NCBI GenBank assembly: GCA_963921425.1
Contig: OY992838.1
Location: 1,116,001 to 1,180,000 of the forward strand
Direction: 5' to 3'
Source of the DNA: Dryas octopetala
Lineage: Eukaryota; Streptophyta; Magnoliopsida; Rosales; Rosaceae
Length of the DNA: 64,000 nt
Both the position numbers and the translations under genes were made by a program. Under the pieces are notes generated by a model. That model searched no databases. It saw only the letters and a list, made by a program, of their open reading frames with translations, and had not been told where the DNA came from. The first letter of the stretch is position 1. Every line of letters begins with the position of its first letter. Below, in pieces: positions 34,916 through 45,225 of the stretch.

Positions 34916-35377
34916 CTAAATAAAATAATGAAAGCGGCATTGACAAATGGGGCAGGTTCGAGGAGAGCTGCTGACCCGAGCGTCAATACAGTTGGAATGG
35001 AATGCATGAGCACATGCCGCGAGAACACGGCAGGAATCGCCATCCATGAAAACCTTGTCGCACATACTACATTGTTGACTCACTAATTGATAACGGAAGT
35101 TATTGTAATCTGTCGCCGGCGGCAGTACTTTCTTCAATCCAAATTTTATCCGAAGTTTGTCAACTATGGTCAAGAGCACGAAAGCGTTGTTCACCACATA
35201 AAAAGTTAAGTCGCCAATGCTCTTTAAAGTATAGATTTCCTCCCTTTTGGGAATTACCAGAGTGCCTTCTATTGGCGTTTGTTTATCAATTTGGAGACGC
35301 AGAAAGCGGCCAATAAAATAAGGATCGGAGATGAGAGTGCACCAACACTTGGACACACACCTACATTGAAAATCCAA
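34916..35377 (-). CDS. RING-H2 / F-box fragment chimeric ORF
   Basis: An open frame of 153 residues. The first ~45 residues (FQCRCVSKCWCTLISDPYF.., RFLRLQIDKQTP..) match the end of an F-box and following sequence of the neighbouring F-box gene. From TLKSIGDLTFYV on, it matches the RING-H2 protein at 53537-54022 almost exactly, including the C-x2-C, C-A-H-AF-H-SN-C and CPIC zinc ligands. The N-terminal membrane segment of the RING parent is replaced. The join lies about 35225-35235. The frame is open across the join, so a fusion protein is possible. Whether it is transcribed is unknown; its natural promoter would have been lost at the palindrome centre. Confidence 0.75.
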   Translation of the reverse strand: MDFQCRCVSKCWCTLISDPYFIGRFLRLQIDKQTPIEGTLVIPKREEIYTLKSIGDLTFYVVNNAFVLLTIVDKLRIKFGLKKVLPPATDYNNFRYQLVSQQCSMCDKVFMDGDSCRVLAACAHAFHSNCIDARVSSSPRTCPICQCRFHYFI

Positions 35378-35488
35378 TTTATTGGTTTTTCAATGCAAGT
35401 GTGTGTCCAAGCGTTGGTGCACTCTCATCTCCAATCCTTATTTGATTGGCCGCTTTCTGCGTCTCCAAATCGATAAACAAATGCCAAT
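35270..35488. repeat. Head-to-head palindrome of F-box gene sequence
   Basis: Two arms of about 109 bp, 35270-35378 and 35380-35488, are inverted copies with almost no spacer; the centre reads ATTGAAAATCCAAT then ATTGGTTTTTCAAT. Identity is high but not complete. The left arm feeds the RING chimera on the minus strand and the right arm leads into the F-box gene on the plus strand. The F-box start itself is missing from both sides of the centre. Confidence 0.92.
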
Positions 35489-36621
35489 AAAACACTCCGA
35501 TAAATCCCAAAGGGGAGGAAATCCTTACTAGATTTTTGTGTCCGGTGTTCGAAAGACTCATGACTGTCAACGGTTTGAAAGAACAGCCACTTGTGGTAGG
35601 GACATATAATGACTTGGTTTTGTGTTGTGCAACAGAGTACTATCAACGTGATTACTACATCTGCAATCCATACACCGCGCAATGGGTTGCTCTTCCTCCT
35701 ACCCCTACTATATGGAAAGCGTCAGTACCAGTGGGATTCATCTGTGATATTCCCTATTGTAGCTATAAGGAAGACGATTGGAAAGGATATACCATCCGGG
35801 TTAATGCTGATTATAAGTGCAAGGTTGTGAGAATTCTTCCTCCTCATCCGTTTGAAGATAATTTGAAATATCATTCCTTCAAATTGAAAGTGGAGATCTT
35901 CTCTTTTGAGACTGGTGAATGGAGAGAGTCAGTTGTATTATCTCCATTAAGATTTACTTGGATCGATCACACCTTAAGCTTTGCTTACAATGGAATGTTG
36001 TATTGGTTTGCTGAAGATCAGAGCAACCGATTTGTTGGGTTGGATCCGTTCATGATCAACAACATTAACAGTTCTAGTACTAGTAGTAGTAATGGTGATG
36101 AAGTTACTGATCATTATAAATTTCATATAGTTAAATTTAATGACCCAGCTATAGCTGGACAGGACGGTGCGATCAGTACAGTTGCGAGCTTTGGTGTGTG
36201 CGGAGATTTTGTGCGGATGGCCGATATCAGGTCGTGGTTTAACTATACTCTATCTGTTTACAACTTGAAAGAAGAACAAGATGATCATGATCAGATGGTC
36301 GTCGATGGAGCTGGCAAATTTTGTTTGAAACACACGAGGTTTTATTCACTGGACCCAAACATGTTTCCAGATGATGATGATGATATTGATTTGGCGGTTC
36401 AGTTGATAGCTTTTGACCCCAATTATGAGGATATCTTGTATCTAAATATCGGTGGAGATGTGGTTGTGTGCAACATTGGTACAAGAAAGTGGTTTAAGTT
36501 ACCTGCAGGAAAGACCAGACTTAATACTAATTGTCGCTTCTTCTCATTTGTGCTCCCACTGTGGCCGACACCAGTTCCTAGACTACGACAGCATGCCCAT
36601 GGCGGAGGCATTAGCAGCTAG
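35394..36621 (+). pseudogene. F-box protein gene lacking its F-box (FBA domain remains)
   Basis: The longest frame, 35536-36621 (361 residues), carries an F-box-associated domain: YNDLVLCCA, YYICNPYTAQWVALPPTP, VEIFSFETGEW, HTLSFAYNGMLYWFA and FVGLDPF. F-box proteins are substrate receptors of SCF ubiquitin ligases. Upstream, 35394-35530 encodes the end of an F-box (CVSKRWCTLISNPYLIGRFL) in another frame. Comparison with the left palindrome arm shows a net 2-bp loss near 35490-35510 that shifts the frame. The beginning of the F-box is absent because the palindrome centre falls there. If transcribed, only the FBA part from 35536 could be made, which could not bind SKP1. Confidence 0.8.
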
Positions 36622-39600
36622 GTACTATATTGGAAGATTTAAAGTACTAAATGTTTATTGATTAATGTTGGATTATATATTTGAGTTATGTTCAGCAATG
36701 CACTTGTATTTCTGGTGACTGGATTGTTAGCTTTTATAATTTATTTTGGTCAACTGTTTCTTCCTATTATGTAATGGATCAGCAGCACTTTGAATTTAAA
36801 TTATTCTGTGTTACCGTTTATTAATTAGAGCTGAAATTTTCAATTTATACATTGAGAGGCTTGAGTAAGTCCAACTGTTATTTAGTTGGATTGGACTTGC
36901 AGTAGTTTTGCTGGTACAGTTCGTATTCTGTTTTGGCTTTGTTAATTATTTGTTTCAGATTTCTCGGTGCAGTTGGTGCAATTCCTTGCTCTGGTTCATT
37001 TCTGCTTGGAGCTATGCAGCATGCCTAAAGTGATCTGCTTTCCTTTTGGGTTTGTCTAGCTGCAGGTACATTTGGCTTTCTATTAAGACTGAGCCTTGTT
37101 TTGGCTGTGTTTAATATATTGATCTCTGGTTTTGCTCTGCTAGTTGCAGTTGCAAACCTTGTTTTTGTTTTTTTAAGCCTTCATTAAGTGTTGAATTTCC
37201 AATGGACAGGTGTAAAGTAAGCATTAATAACCAACCATACACTAGAAATGGTTTACAATTAGGGCAATTGTTTCTAACGAAGAGTCTGATCATTACTTGT
37301 ATTAACAGAACAAAACCTATACGTTTTCAAATGTCTCCAATGTTTGGCTGAAACAGAAGGGGATAATGGTAATCATCACCATCTGTTTTATCCTGTTGTA
37401 GAAGAGTAGAGTGGTTTATCTTATATAAAAAAAATAATAATAATAAAAAAAATTGGTTTCTGCATATCTGCAGCTGGTCTGGTAGAAAGGGTTGTTCTGC
37501 TTGGAGCATCAGTTCCAATGGAAGATGAAAGTTGGAATGATGTTAGAAAGGTAGTTGGATTTAAAAAAAAAAAAAAAGGTTAATTGGTTTCCTATGTAAG
37601 TTGTCTGTGCTGCTACTATAGTACTTATTTCTGGTTCATAGATGGTGGCTGGGAGATTTGAGAATGTTTATTCTATAAACGATTGGACATTAGGTATTGC
37701 CTTTCGGGCGAGGTCTGGATTATTTGTGTGTTGTTTAGTTTTAGCATTATCCGAGAATGGAAGAATAACAATTCTATTCTGTCTATTGATTTTGCTAAGA
37801 GGCAATTGAAGATGCTTATCAGCCTATGGTTTCAATATATCTGAGTTAAGCCCATGACATGAGTGTCGCTTGATAATCACTAATCACTCAGTTAATTGTC
37901 ACAAGGGGATTTCCCACCATCCGTATACATTATTTTTGTTATTAATTCTTTGAATGTTCTGGACTTCTGGGTTTGTCCTATGCTGGTTGTAGTTGCACAC
38001 CTTTCAAACTTGGTTGCCGCCATTTGGATCCAATTTTTTTACGGCTGTTATTTGCACATTTTTATTTAGCACATCCTTCCTAAAAAAAAAAAAATTCAAG
38101 AAAAAAGACTTTATACCCCATCTCTTTTTCTTGTGCAAATAACAGCACTCATTTTTTTATTATTAGTTGTTCCAACAATTTAATGAAATGTTAATTACTA
38201 ATTGTATCATAATGTAAATTGACTGATAAGAACTAATATTTAATTGAAATTTTTTTAAATAATTAACTTAAACTATACTCAACACCATCACTATACCTAA
38301 TAGTTCTGTATACCCAACATCTCCACTCAATTCTTTAACAAAACCCTAAACTTGACTATAATAATTTTTGTAAAATACTCAGAAGATGTGTTTAGTAGGA
38401 AACATCTGTCAATGGTGAAGCTCTATTTATGAGTAAACTGGAAAATCAAATGAGTTTGTGGAAGCTCTATTTGCAAAACATCTGTCTATAACCACACTAG
38501 ATTAGAATACCATTGTGTGCACATAGAAGACTTTCAATGGCGAAGCAATTCAACCAAAAATTGGAAAACCCTATTTTATGATAGCAAATACCAACAAATA
38601 TCAGTCCGAAGCCAATCTTTTTAGAGAGTTTATGTTTAGTAAATATGCTACACACTTAAAAGAAAGAAAAGAAGGCACAGCAGCCCATCAGAGTTGGCCT
38701 GCCACTGTAGTTAATACACAATTTTAATTCTAACCTATCAAGAACATACCGTACATGTATGTGGGATACTCTCTAATTTTAGTGTTATGCATATTTTTAA
38801 GTGCAACGGCAGATCTGATATTTCACAAAAGTTTAGTCTTTTCCTTGGGTGTAACTGTGTAAGGTAAATTCCTTTATCATTTACTAGGTAGTACTTCGTG
38901 TTTAATTGTACTCAAAGAACTTCCGCTTTTACTGTATATTTGAGTAGTTATGGCAGCAACAAAAAAATAAAAAAGAATATTTGAGTATTTTGAGTGACTC
39001 TCTGTCTCCATTGAATGGCAGCGGCTGGTGGGTAGTGGCTGCTGTTGATGGTGATTTTTGGTGGTGATGGTGTTGGGATTGGGAGGTGGTGGTGATGGTG
39101 TTGGGATTGGGTGTGTTTGTTGGGTATAGTAAGTAGAAATTGTTGGATGGTTTAGTTGTTGGTTTTTAGTAAAAGTAGTTTAAGAAAAGATGTTTAGTGT
39201 ACTAAAGTTTTAAAACTTTTTAAATTGAAGATGAGTGTAAAAAGTGTGTTAGAACTATTGATAAAAAAATTAGGTCCGAATAACAGCACTCTTTAAATTT
39301 TATCTTATTTTATCTTTCTTTACTTTTTTTGGTTGAAGCTAAGAAGTGTTTGTTTCCACAGTACAGGTGCAAAGTAAGCATTAATAACCAACCATACACT
39401 AGAAATGCTTTCCAATTAGGGCAACCGTGTCTGACAAAACGTTTGATCATTACTTTTCATAGCACCCAATTACTAAAGTAAGAAAGGATTATATTGCATG
39501 AACATGCTCCTACTGGACTACGCCAACTGCTGTTTGTAAAAGAGTTAACTTCTCATGGAGAAGCTGCCCTTTCGGTCACAAAAGATAGTTAGATGATGGT

Positions 39601-41452
39601 GTGAAGTCTATGCAACCATGAACTAGTAAATCCAAGACAAAAGGCAGAAGTTTCAGCCTTTTGGGATGAACTAGTAAAGTCTATTCTATAAACGATTGGT
39701 CACTGGGTATTGCCTTTCGGGCAAGGTATGGATCATTTGTGTGTTCTTTATTTTTAGCATTACCCGAGAATGGAAGAATAACAATTCTATGCTCACTATT
39801 GATTTTGCAAGAGGCAATTGAAAATGCTTATCAGCCTATGGTTTCAATATAACTGAGTTAAGCCCATGACATGAGTGGCGCTTGATAATCACTAATCAGT
39901 CAGTGAATTGTCAGAAGAGAATTTCCCACCATCCATATACATGATTTTTGTAATTAATTCTTTGAATGTTCTGGTTCTGTCCCTCTGCTGGTTGTAGTTG
40001 CACACCTTTTTTATTTTCTCTTATTTTTTTGACATCTCATGGCCCTGTTAAAAAAACCAAGTTGAAGCTAAGAAGTGTTTATTTTCCACAGCACCGGTGC
40101 AAAGTAAGCATTAATAACCAACCACACACTAGAAATGCTTTCCAATTAGGGCAACTGTGTCTAACGAAGAGTTTGATCATTACTAGGATTAACAGGACAT
40201 GGTAAAGTCTATGCAACCATGAACTAATAATCCACGACAAAAAACAGAAGTTTCAGTTTGGAAAAATATCAATTAAAGGGTCACATATCATGAAGATCTG
40301 GGGATGACAAGGAAGAGCTAAATCAGGCACCATGTCCAGATATAATGTTGTTAAAAACCCACACCACATAACATGAGACTCGACTCAAAACAGGAAAAGA
40401 GACAAAAATAAGAACATGGTAAACAATGTTATTGTCATCAATCGCCAAGGTTGAGAAGCAGACCCCATTCTTCATAAGCACATCCTAAGGTGCAACCTGC
40501 ATCACTGCCAGAAATAAATTAGCAGACTAAAAAATATCTGACCATCACCCTCCCCACCCTCTTTCCTCAATACATGCACACACATTGTGGAAAAAATGTG
40601 TGACAATATCATTTTCATAAGCTAAATTCCTTTGAACTGATGTTTTCAATGCAGAATTAACAACTAAGAACATGCACAGCCGGCCTCCTTATGATTCACA
40701 CTGTGTATGAATGAGCTTGATGTCAACCACTCCAATTTTTGTAATATATCAAACTTATATTATGCCATTTCTAATTTAAGCTCATAACACAATAACACAT
40801 TCATATACATTCTCAGAATAGTGTTTTATTAATTATTTAAAGTGCAGAATTCACAGATGTTGCTAATATCTTATACAAAACAAAATTGTTTCCAACATGA
40901 TTAACAGAGTGGCTACAGAATCAGAAAAATACAAAAACTTGTACTTCAACAGCAAATCCCTGTAAAAATTTTCTAGCAATGAGATTTCAATAAAGTCGCT
41001 TTTCAACAATTTGTGCATCATCCAACATGTACTGGTGCATCAATAAAATCATGTGTGTATCACATGATTTTTGAAAAAAACTACTAATTATTCCTCTTAA
41101 AGATATGGGAAACCTTAGCCATTGGCAAGTCCAAGAGCCGCCAATAGTCATTACCTACATCTCACTTTTTTTTTTTTTTTCCCCATTTAAACTTTTATAC
41201 ACCAAAACTCGACCATTTCAGACTAACCAATGAACATTAAAGCAAGTTTTGTTTAGAGTTTAACAATTTCTTAGTGTCCAGGTAAGTTTTCGATTTAATA
41301 CAATGGTGGGTTTTGTTAATACAAAAGTTGGTTCAGAACATCTGTGTAGTCCATTCAAACATTATTGCTTTCCAAGATATAAAAAAGTTTACAAAATTTT
41401 AACACTACAAGATATTTTCTTCCAATATGAACATAAAACTGACCTGGACAAC
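36622..41452. other. Non-coding stretch with local duplications
   Basis: No convincing gene on either strand. The first part probably includes the 3' UTR of the F-box locus. An imperfect duplication of about 2.1 kb occupies 37180-40200. A GGTGGTGATGGTGTTGGGAT word is repeated at 39057-39110. The stretch 40200-41450 shows nothing recognisable apart from a poly-T run near 41168-41180. Confidence 0.5.
37180..40200. repeat. Imperfect ~2.1-kb duplication (modules X and Y)
   Basis: Module X, containing AAGTAAGCATTAATAACCAA and CTAGAAATG.TTT, occurs at about 37200-37310, 39355-39460 and 40085-40200. Module Y, containing AACGATTGG, ATTGCCTTTCGGGC and CAGCCTATGGTTTCAATAT, occurs at about 37668-38005 and 39680-40008. 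All copies are in the same orientation and in order X-Y-X-Y-X. No open frame or known family was recognised in either module. Confidence 0.85.
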
Positions 41453-42735
41453 TTATTTTCTGGAGATCAGTTGATCAAGCATTGCTTGTATTCCAACAAA
41501 CTGCGACTGCATCTTGTCTTCCATTCCTTCAATTTTCTGCTGGAGTTCTCCAATGGATTCCTTCGTTCCATCATACTCCAATGGACCAGTTTGCTTGGAA
41601 ATTGTATGATGTGCTGGAAGATAAAAAGAACCACAAGATAATAAAATGGAATGAGGATGGTACTGTTGTTAATATTTCTGACAGAGAAAAATGTGGAACG
41701 GAGTTGGTTCCAAAGCTGGGGATCAGAAACTCCGCAATCTATAGAACATTCTACGAAGCTTTGCACTCTCGTGTAAGTATTAAACTGAACTTTTTCAGCG
41801 GTTTATTTAACTTTTTTCTCATTGGTTATTCGAAACTTTTCACTTTTTTGATTGGAAGGGTTTCAAGTATTCGAATGGCAGATTCCATTCGTAGAATGTT
41901 CTATAGATTGCGGAGTTTCCGATACCCAGCTTTGGAACCAACTCCGTTCCACATTTTTCTCTGTCAGAAATATTAACAACAGTACCATCCTCATTCCATT
42001 TTATTATCTTGTGGTTCTTTTTATCTTCCAGCACATCATACAATTTCCAAGCAAACTGGTCCATACTGAAGGTCTTCAAACCTATTGTCTACCACCTCCA
42101 GGCTCGTGTTTTAATTGAAATCACATTATATTTATTTTTGACTTCCACCAATCGATCAAATATATCAAGAACTAGATGATTGATTGTTAAAAAGAATGTT
42201 AAAGAAACAAATATTCACCCAACAGAAACCTAAAGAAAAAGATTTGTAGTTGTTAGGGTTTACCTAAAGACACCACTATACAATCAATCGGAGGGCAAGA
42301 AACCTAAAGAAAGAGATTTGTAGTTGTTAGGGTTTGCCCCCGGTGGCGTCGCCAACAACCATAGCCGAGTCTTGCTGGTCATCGCTACCCCCAATCCCCA
42401 GGGTCGGGTCCTCCTACTCGTCGGAAATCGGCATGCCACCAAAAATCGGGGTTCCGGTTTTGGAATCGTGTCCAATCCATTGATCAAAATCATCCGAATT
42501 CGGTTGATCGAAAATGATATGGCCGCCTCCGCAGCTCTGGCCTCCACGTGTTTGTTCTCCCGCGAACATTGGAATCGACGCGTCATGGAGATTGGTAGTG
42601 TCAATCCCAAAAGGAACGTCATCATCTGACCTGGAGAAGTCGATTCCCTTAATTAAGCCTTCTACGGTATCGTCGCCATCAACTACTTTCTGCTTTTTTT
42701 TTCTTTGGGTCAGCGTCATGATCACGCTCAGCCAT
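41453..42735 (-). pseudogene. Rearranged HSF-type DNA-binding-domain gene
   Basis: Three pieces on the minus strand look like one host gene. An acidic N-terminal exon has its ATG at 42735 (MAERDHDADP) or 42719; an A9 run shifts the first frame, and the following ~90 residues (VVDGDDTVEGL.. to MPISDE) end at a TAG. A second exon, 42098-41889, encodes a divergent heat-shock-factor DNA-binding domain (MDQFAWKLYDVL, KIIKWNEDGTV, CGTELVPKLG, IYRTFYE). A tail at 41575-41453 encodes a coiled coil (ESIGELQQKIEGMEDKMQSQ). Between the last two lies an inverted copy of the domain exon. On the plus strand that copy continues into a GT-AG intron (about 41773-41859) and GFKYSNGRF, which is the conserved HSF intron position. 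HSFs activate heat-stress genes in the nucleus; this locus is unlikely to do so. Confidence 0.65.
41581..42064. repeat. Near-perfect inverted repeat of the HSF-domain exon
   Basis: Arms 41581-41757 (+) and 41889-42064 (-) are about 177 bp each and differ at only about three positions by eye, with a 131-bp loop between them. The loop belongs to the plus arm: it holds the rest of the exon, an intron and the start of the next exon. A transcript of either strand would fold into a long hairpin. Confidence 0.93.
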
Positions 42736-42923
42736 ATCTGTATTTTGTAGCGTTTGGTAACAGAGAAAATTACATGCGGAAAATATCAGGGTCTCTCACT
42801 CACTATTCGGCTTCGGTTGCCTTTTATGTTGCGGGTTGAAACCCAGATTCGATATGGCCGGAAATAAACCCGGCCCAACTTCTCTCTCGGCTCAAATCAA
42901 GAAAAAGCCTCGCATTTATTTTT

Positions 42924-43422
42924 GGCTTATTCACACCATTGCTCCCTGTGAGATACACTTTTTTTCACTTTGCCCCCTGAAACTTAAATTCTCTCAGTTT
43001 GTCACCTGAACTTCACACAGTTGTTGCAAAAGACTCTATGCCGTCAACTCTGTCAATTTTTCCATTAAAATAGCTGACGTGATACCTATATGGCATGAGT
43101 GAGACCATTTTTTAGTTATGTAAGATCCATGTGAACAAAAAAAATAATAAAAAACCATTTTTAAACTAAAAAATAATAAGATCCATGTCAATTTTTTATA
43201 ATTTTTTTTGTCCACATGGATCTTACATAACTAGAAAAGGGTCTCACCCATGCCATATAGGTGCCACGTCAGCTATTTTAACTGAAAAATTGACAGAGTT
43301 GACGACATAGGGTCTTTTGCAACAACTGTGTGAAGTTCAGGTGGCAAACTGAGAGAATTTAAGTTTCAGGGGGCAAAGTGAAAAAAAGTGTATCTCACAA
43401 GGGGCAATGATATGAATAAGCC
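42924..43422. repeat. Mutator-type foldback MITE with 9-bp target duplication
   Basis: Inverted repeats of about 220 bp take up most of its 499 bp. The left end begins GGCTTATTCACACCATTGC and the right end read backwards begins GGCTTATTCATATCATTGC. A perfect 9-bp duplication TTTATTTTT flanks it at 42915-42923 and 43423-43431. No coding capacity. It sits about 190 bp upstream of the HSF-like gene start. Confidence 0.93.
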
Positions 43423-43901
43423 TTTATTTTTTTGGTTGATGAAACCTCCTAAAACATTTGGGAAATTCTAAAAGGACGAATTTTTTTCATTTTCAAATAT
43501 GTTAGCATTCCCAATGAAATCAATTTATTCTTAAAAAACATGTTTATTGATTTTTTTTATTTCTATTCATCGAAAGTTACATTTTGTTCAATTTTGGCAT
43601 CTCACCAGTTGGCTCTGAGTTACATTTTGTTCAATTTTGGCATCTCACTGTTGGCTGGCAGTAAACAAGGAGTAAAATTTCGGTTTCGATTAAAATTTTA
43701 ATTTTGATAAAATTAGACAAAAATAACAAAAATTATTATCAAAATACAAAAATTTTGAATGAAATTTTACTATATATTTATGTAACATATTATCTACTAT
43801 ATTAATAAAAAATATTGAAGAAACCAAATTATATAATAGGTTTCATATGATATAAAGTGAATATAATGCGAGATAGAGACAAATACTGTTAAAAAAATTA
43901 A

Positions 43902-44547
43902 GGCATAAATTCAATTTAGACACATAATTATATATGTCATTTCAACGAGATCTACGAACTTTAAAATATTTCAAATATACACCTAATTTATTATCTAAAT
44001 TGAAAAATGGACTTCCATCCATCGATTTGTTGAGAGATCAGTTAAATGTCAGTTTGGCTTTTGCTGACGGGGATTCATTGGCGACGTAGCGCCAACTCAG
44101 CATACATTTCGTGCCAAATGAGCTACATATGTCCAACGGACACGGGCTCACACACTTATCACCTCTTTTCTGCTCGTCGAACACTCTCTTGACCATTTAG
44201 TCTCTCAAAAACATCACTTTTTCCCTTAAATTCGAATATAAATCCCTCACTTGTGTTCAACGAGCGAGAAAGAGATGAGTTTGTGGGCCCGTGTCAGAGG
44301 TTAGGTAGACAAGTATCACCGTGTCGCTCATTTGGTGGGAAAAGTTTGCTGAGATGGCGCTACGTCGCTAAGTAATCCCGATCAGTAAAAGCCAAGCTGG
44401 CATTTAACTGATCTCTCAACGAATCAATGGACGGAATTCTATTTTTCAATTTAGATAGTAGATCGGGTGTATATTTGAAATATTTTAAAATTCGTGGACC
44501 TCGTTAAAATGGCATATATAGTTATGTGTCTAAATTAAATTTATACC
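43902..44547. repeat. Mutator-type foldback MITE with 9-bp target duplication
   Basis: A 646-bp hairpin-forming element. The left end begins GGCATAAATTCAATTTAGAC and the right end read backwards begins GGTATAAATTTAATTTAGAC. The arms run inwards for more than 200 bp with shared words such as GGCGCTACGTCG or its complement. A perfect 9-bp duplication AAAAATTAA flanks it at 43893-43901 and 44548-44556. No coding capacity. The sequence differs from the MITE at 42924. Confidence 0.93.
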
Positions 44548-44556
44548 AAAAATTAA

Positions 44557-45225
44557 TAATTATATAAATAACACTTCAAATTTATTTATATCACAATATT
44601 AAATCATAAATTAAATAAATATTCAATAAAACATATTAGGATTTAGAGTTTAAAAACAATTAAATGAAATCCCAAAAAGCCAAACCAAACTTCAAATGAA
44701 ACTTTAAAACTTTTTTTTTTTTCTTTCTAATTGCCCAAATGTCACAAATCCTAATCAACTCTAAACCCCCTTTTTTTATTTTTTTATTTTTTCTTTTCTT
44801 TTCGTGGACGCCTTTCATCCATATGCCAAAAATTTGAAGCTCCAATATGTGGATAGTTAATCCAGGAAGTACAAGCATGAAGTTGGGGAAAAGGAAGAAA
44901 CAAAGTCTTTTACTTTCCTTGTCTAAATTAACCTGTATTATTTGACCCAAAAAATTGACTTGTATTTTTTTTTATTCCCATGACTATCGAAATATATGGC
45001 TACATTGTTAATCAATGATGATTGGCAACATGAAATTGAATACAACCTACATGATCATGAACAAGTTTGTATAAGGACATAGACCTGCGAATTCATAATT
45101 CATACAATTTTGGATAAAAAATGGGTTAATTACCCTTTGGCATTCTAGAGACTAGGGGTCTATCTCAGTACACATGTACTCTTTATCTTTTCAATTTTTT
45201 AAATATCAAACTTTAACTTTCCAAA
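44557..45225. other. AT-rich spacer before the LINE
   Basis: No gene seen. It has poly-T and poly-A tracts near 44709-44722 and 44769-44800. A GGGTTAATTACCCTTTGGCAT stretch near 45123 resembles the end of a short repeat, but no partner end was found. Confidence 0.45.
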
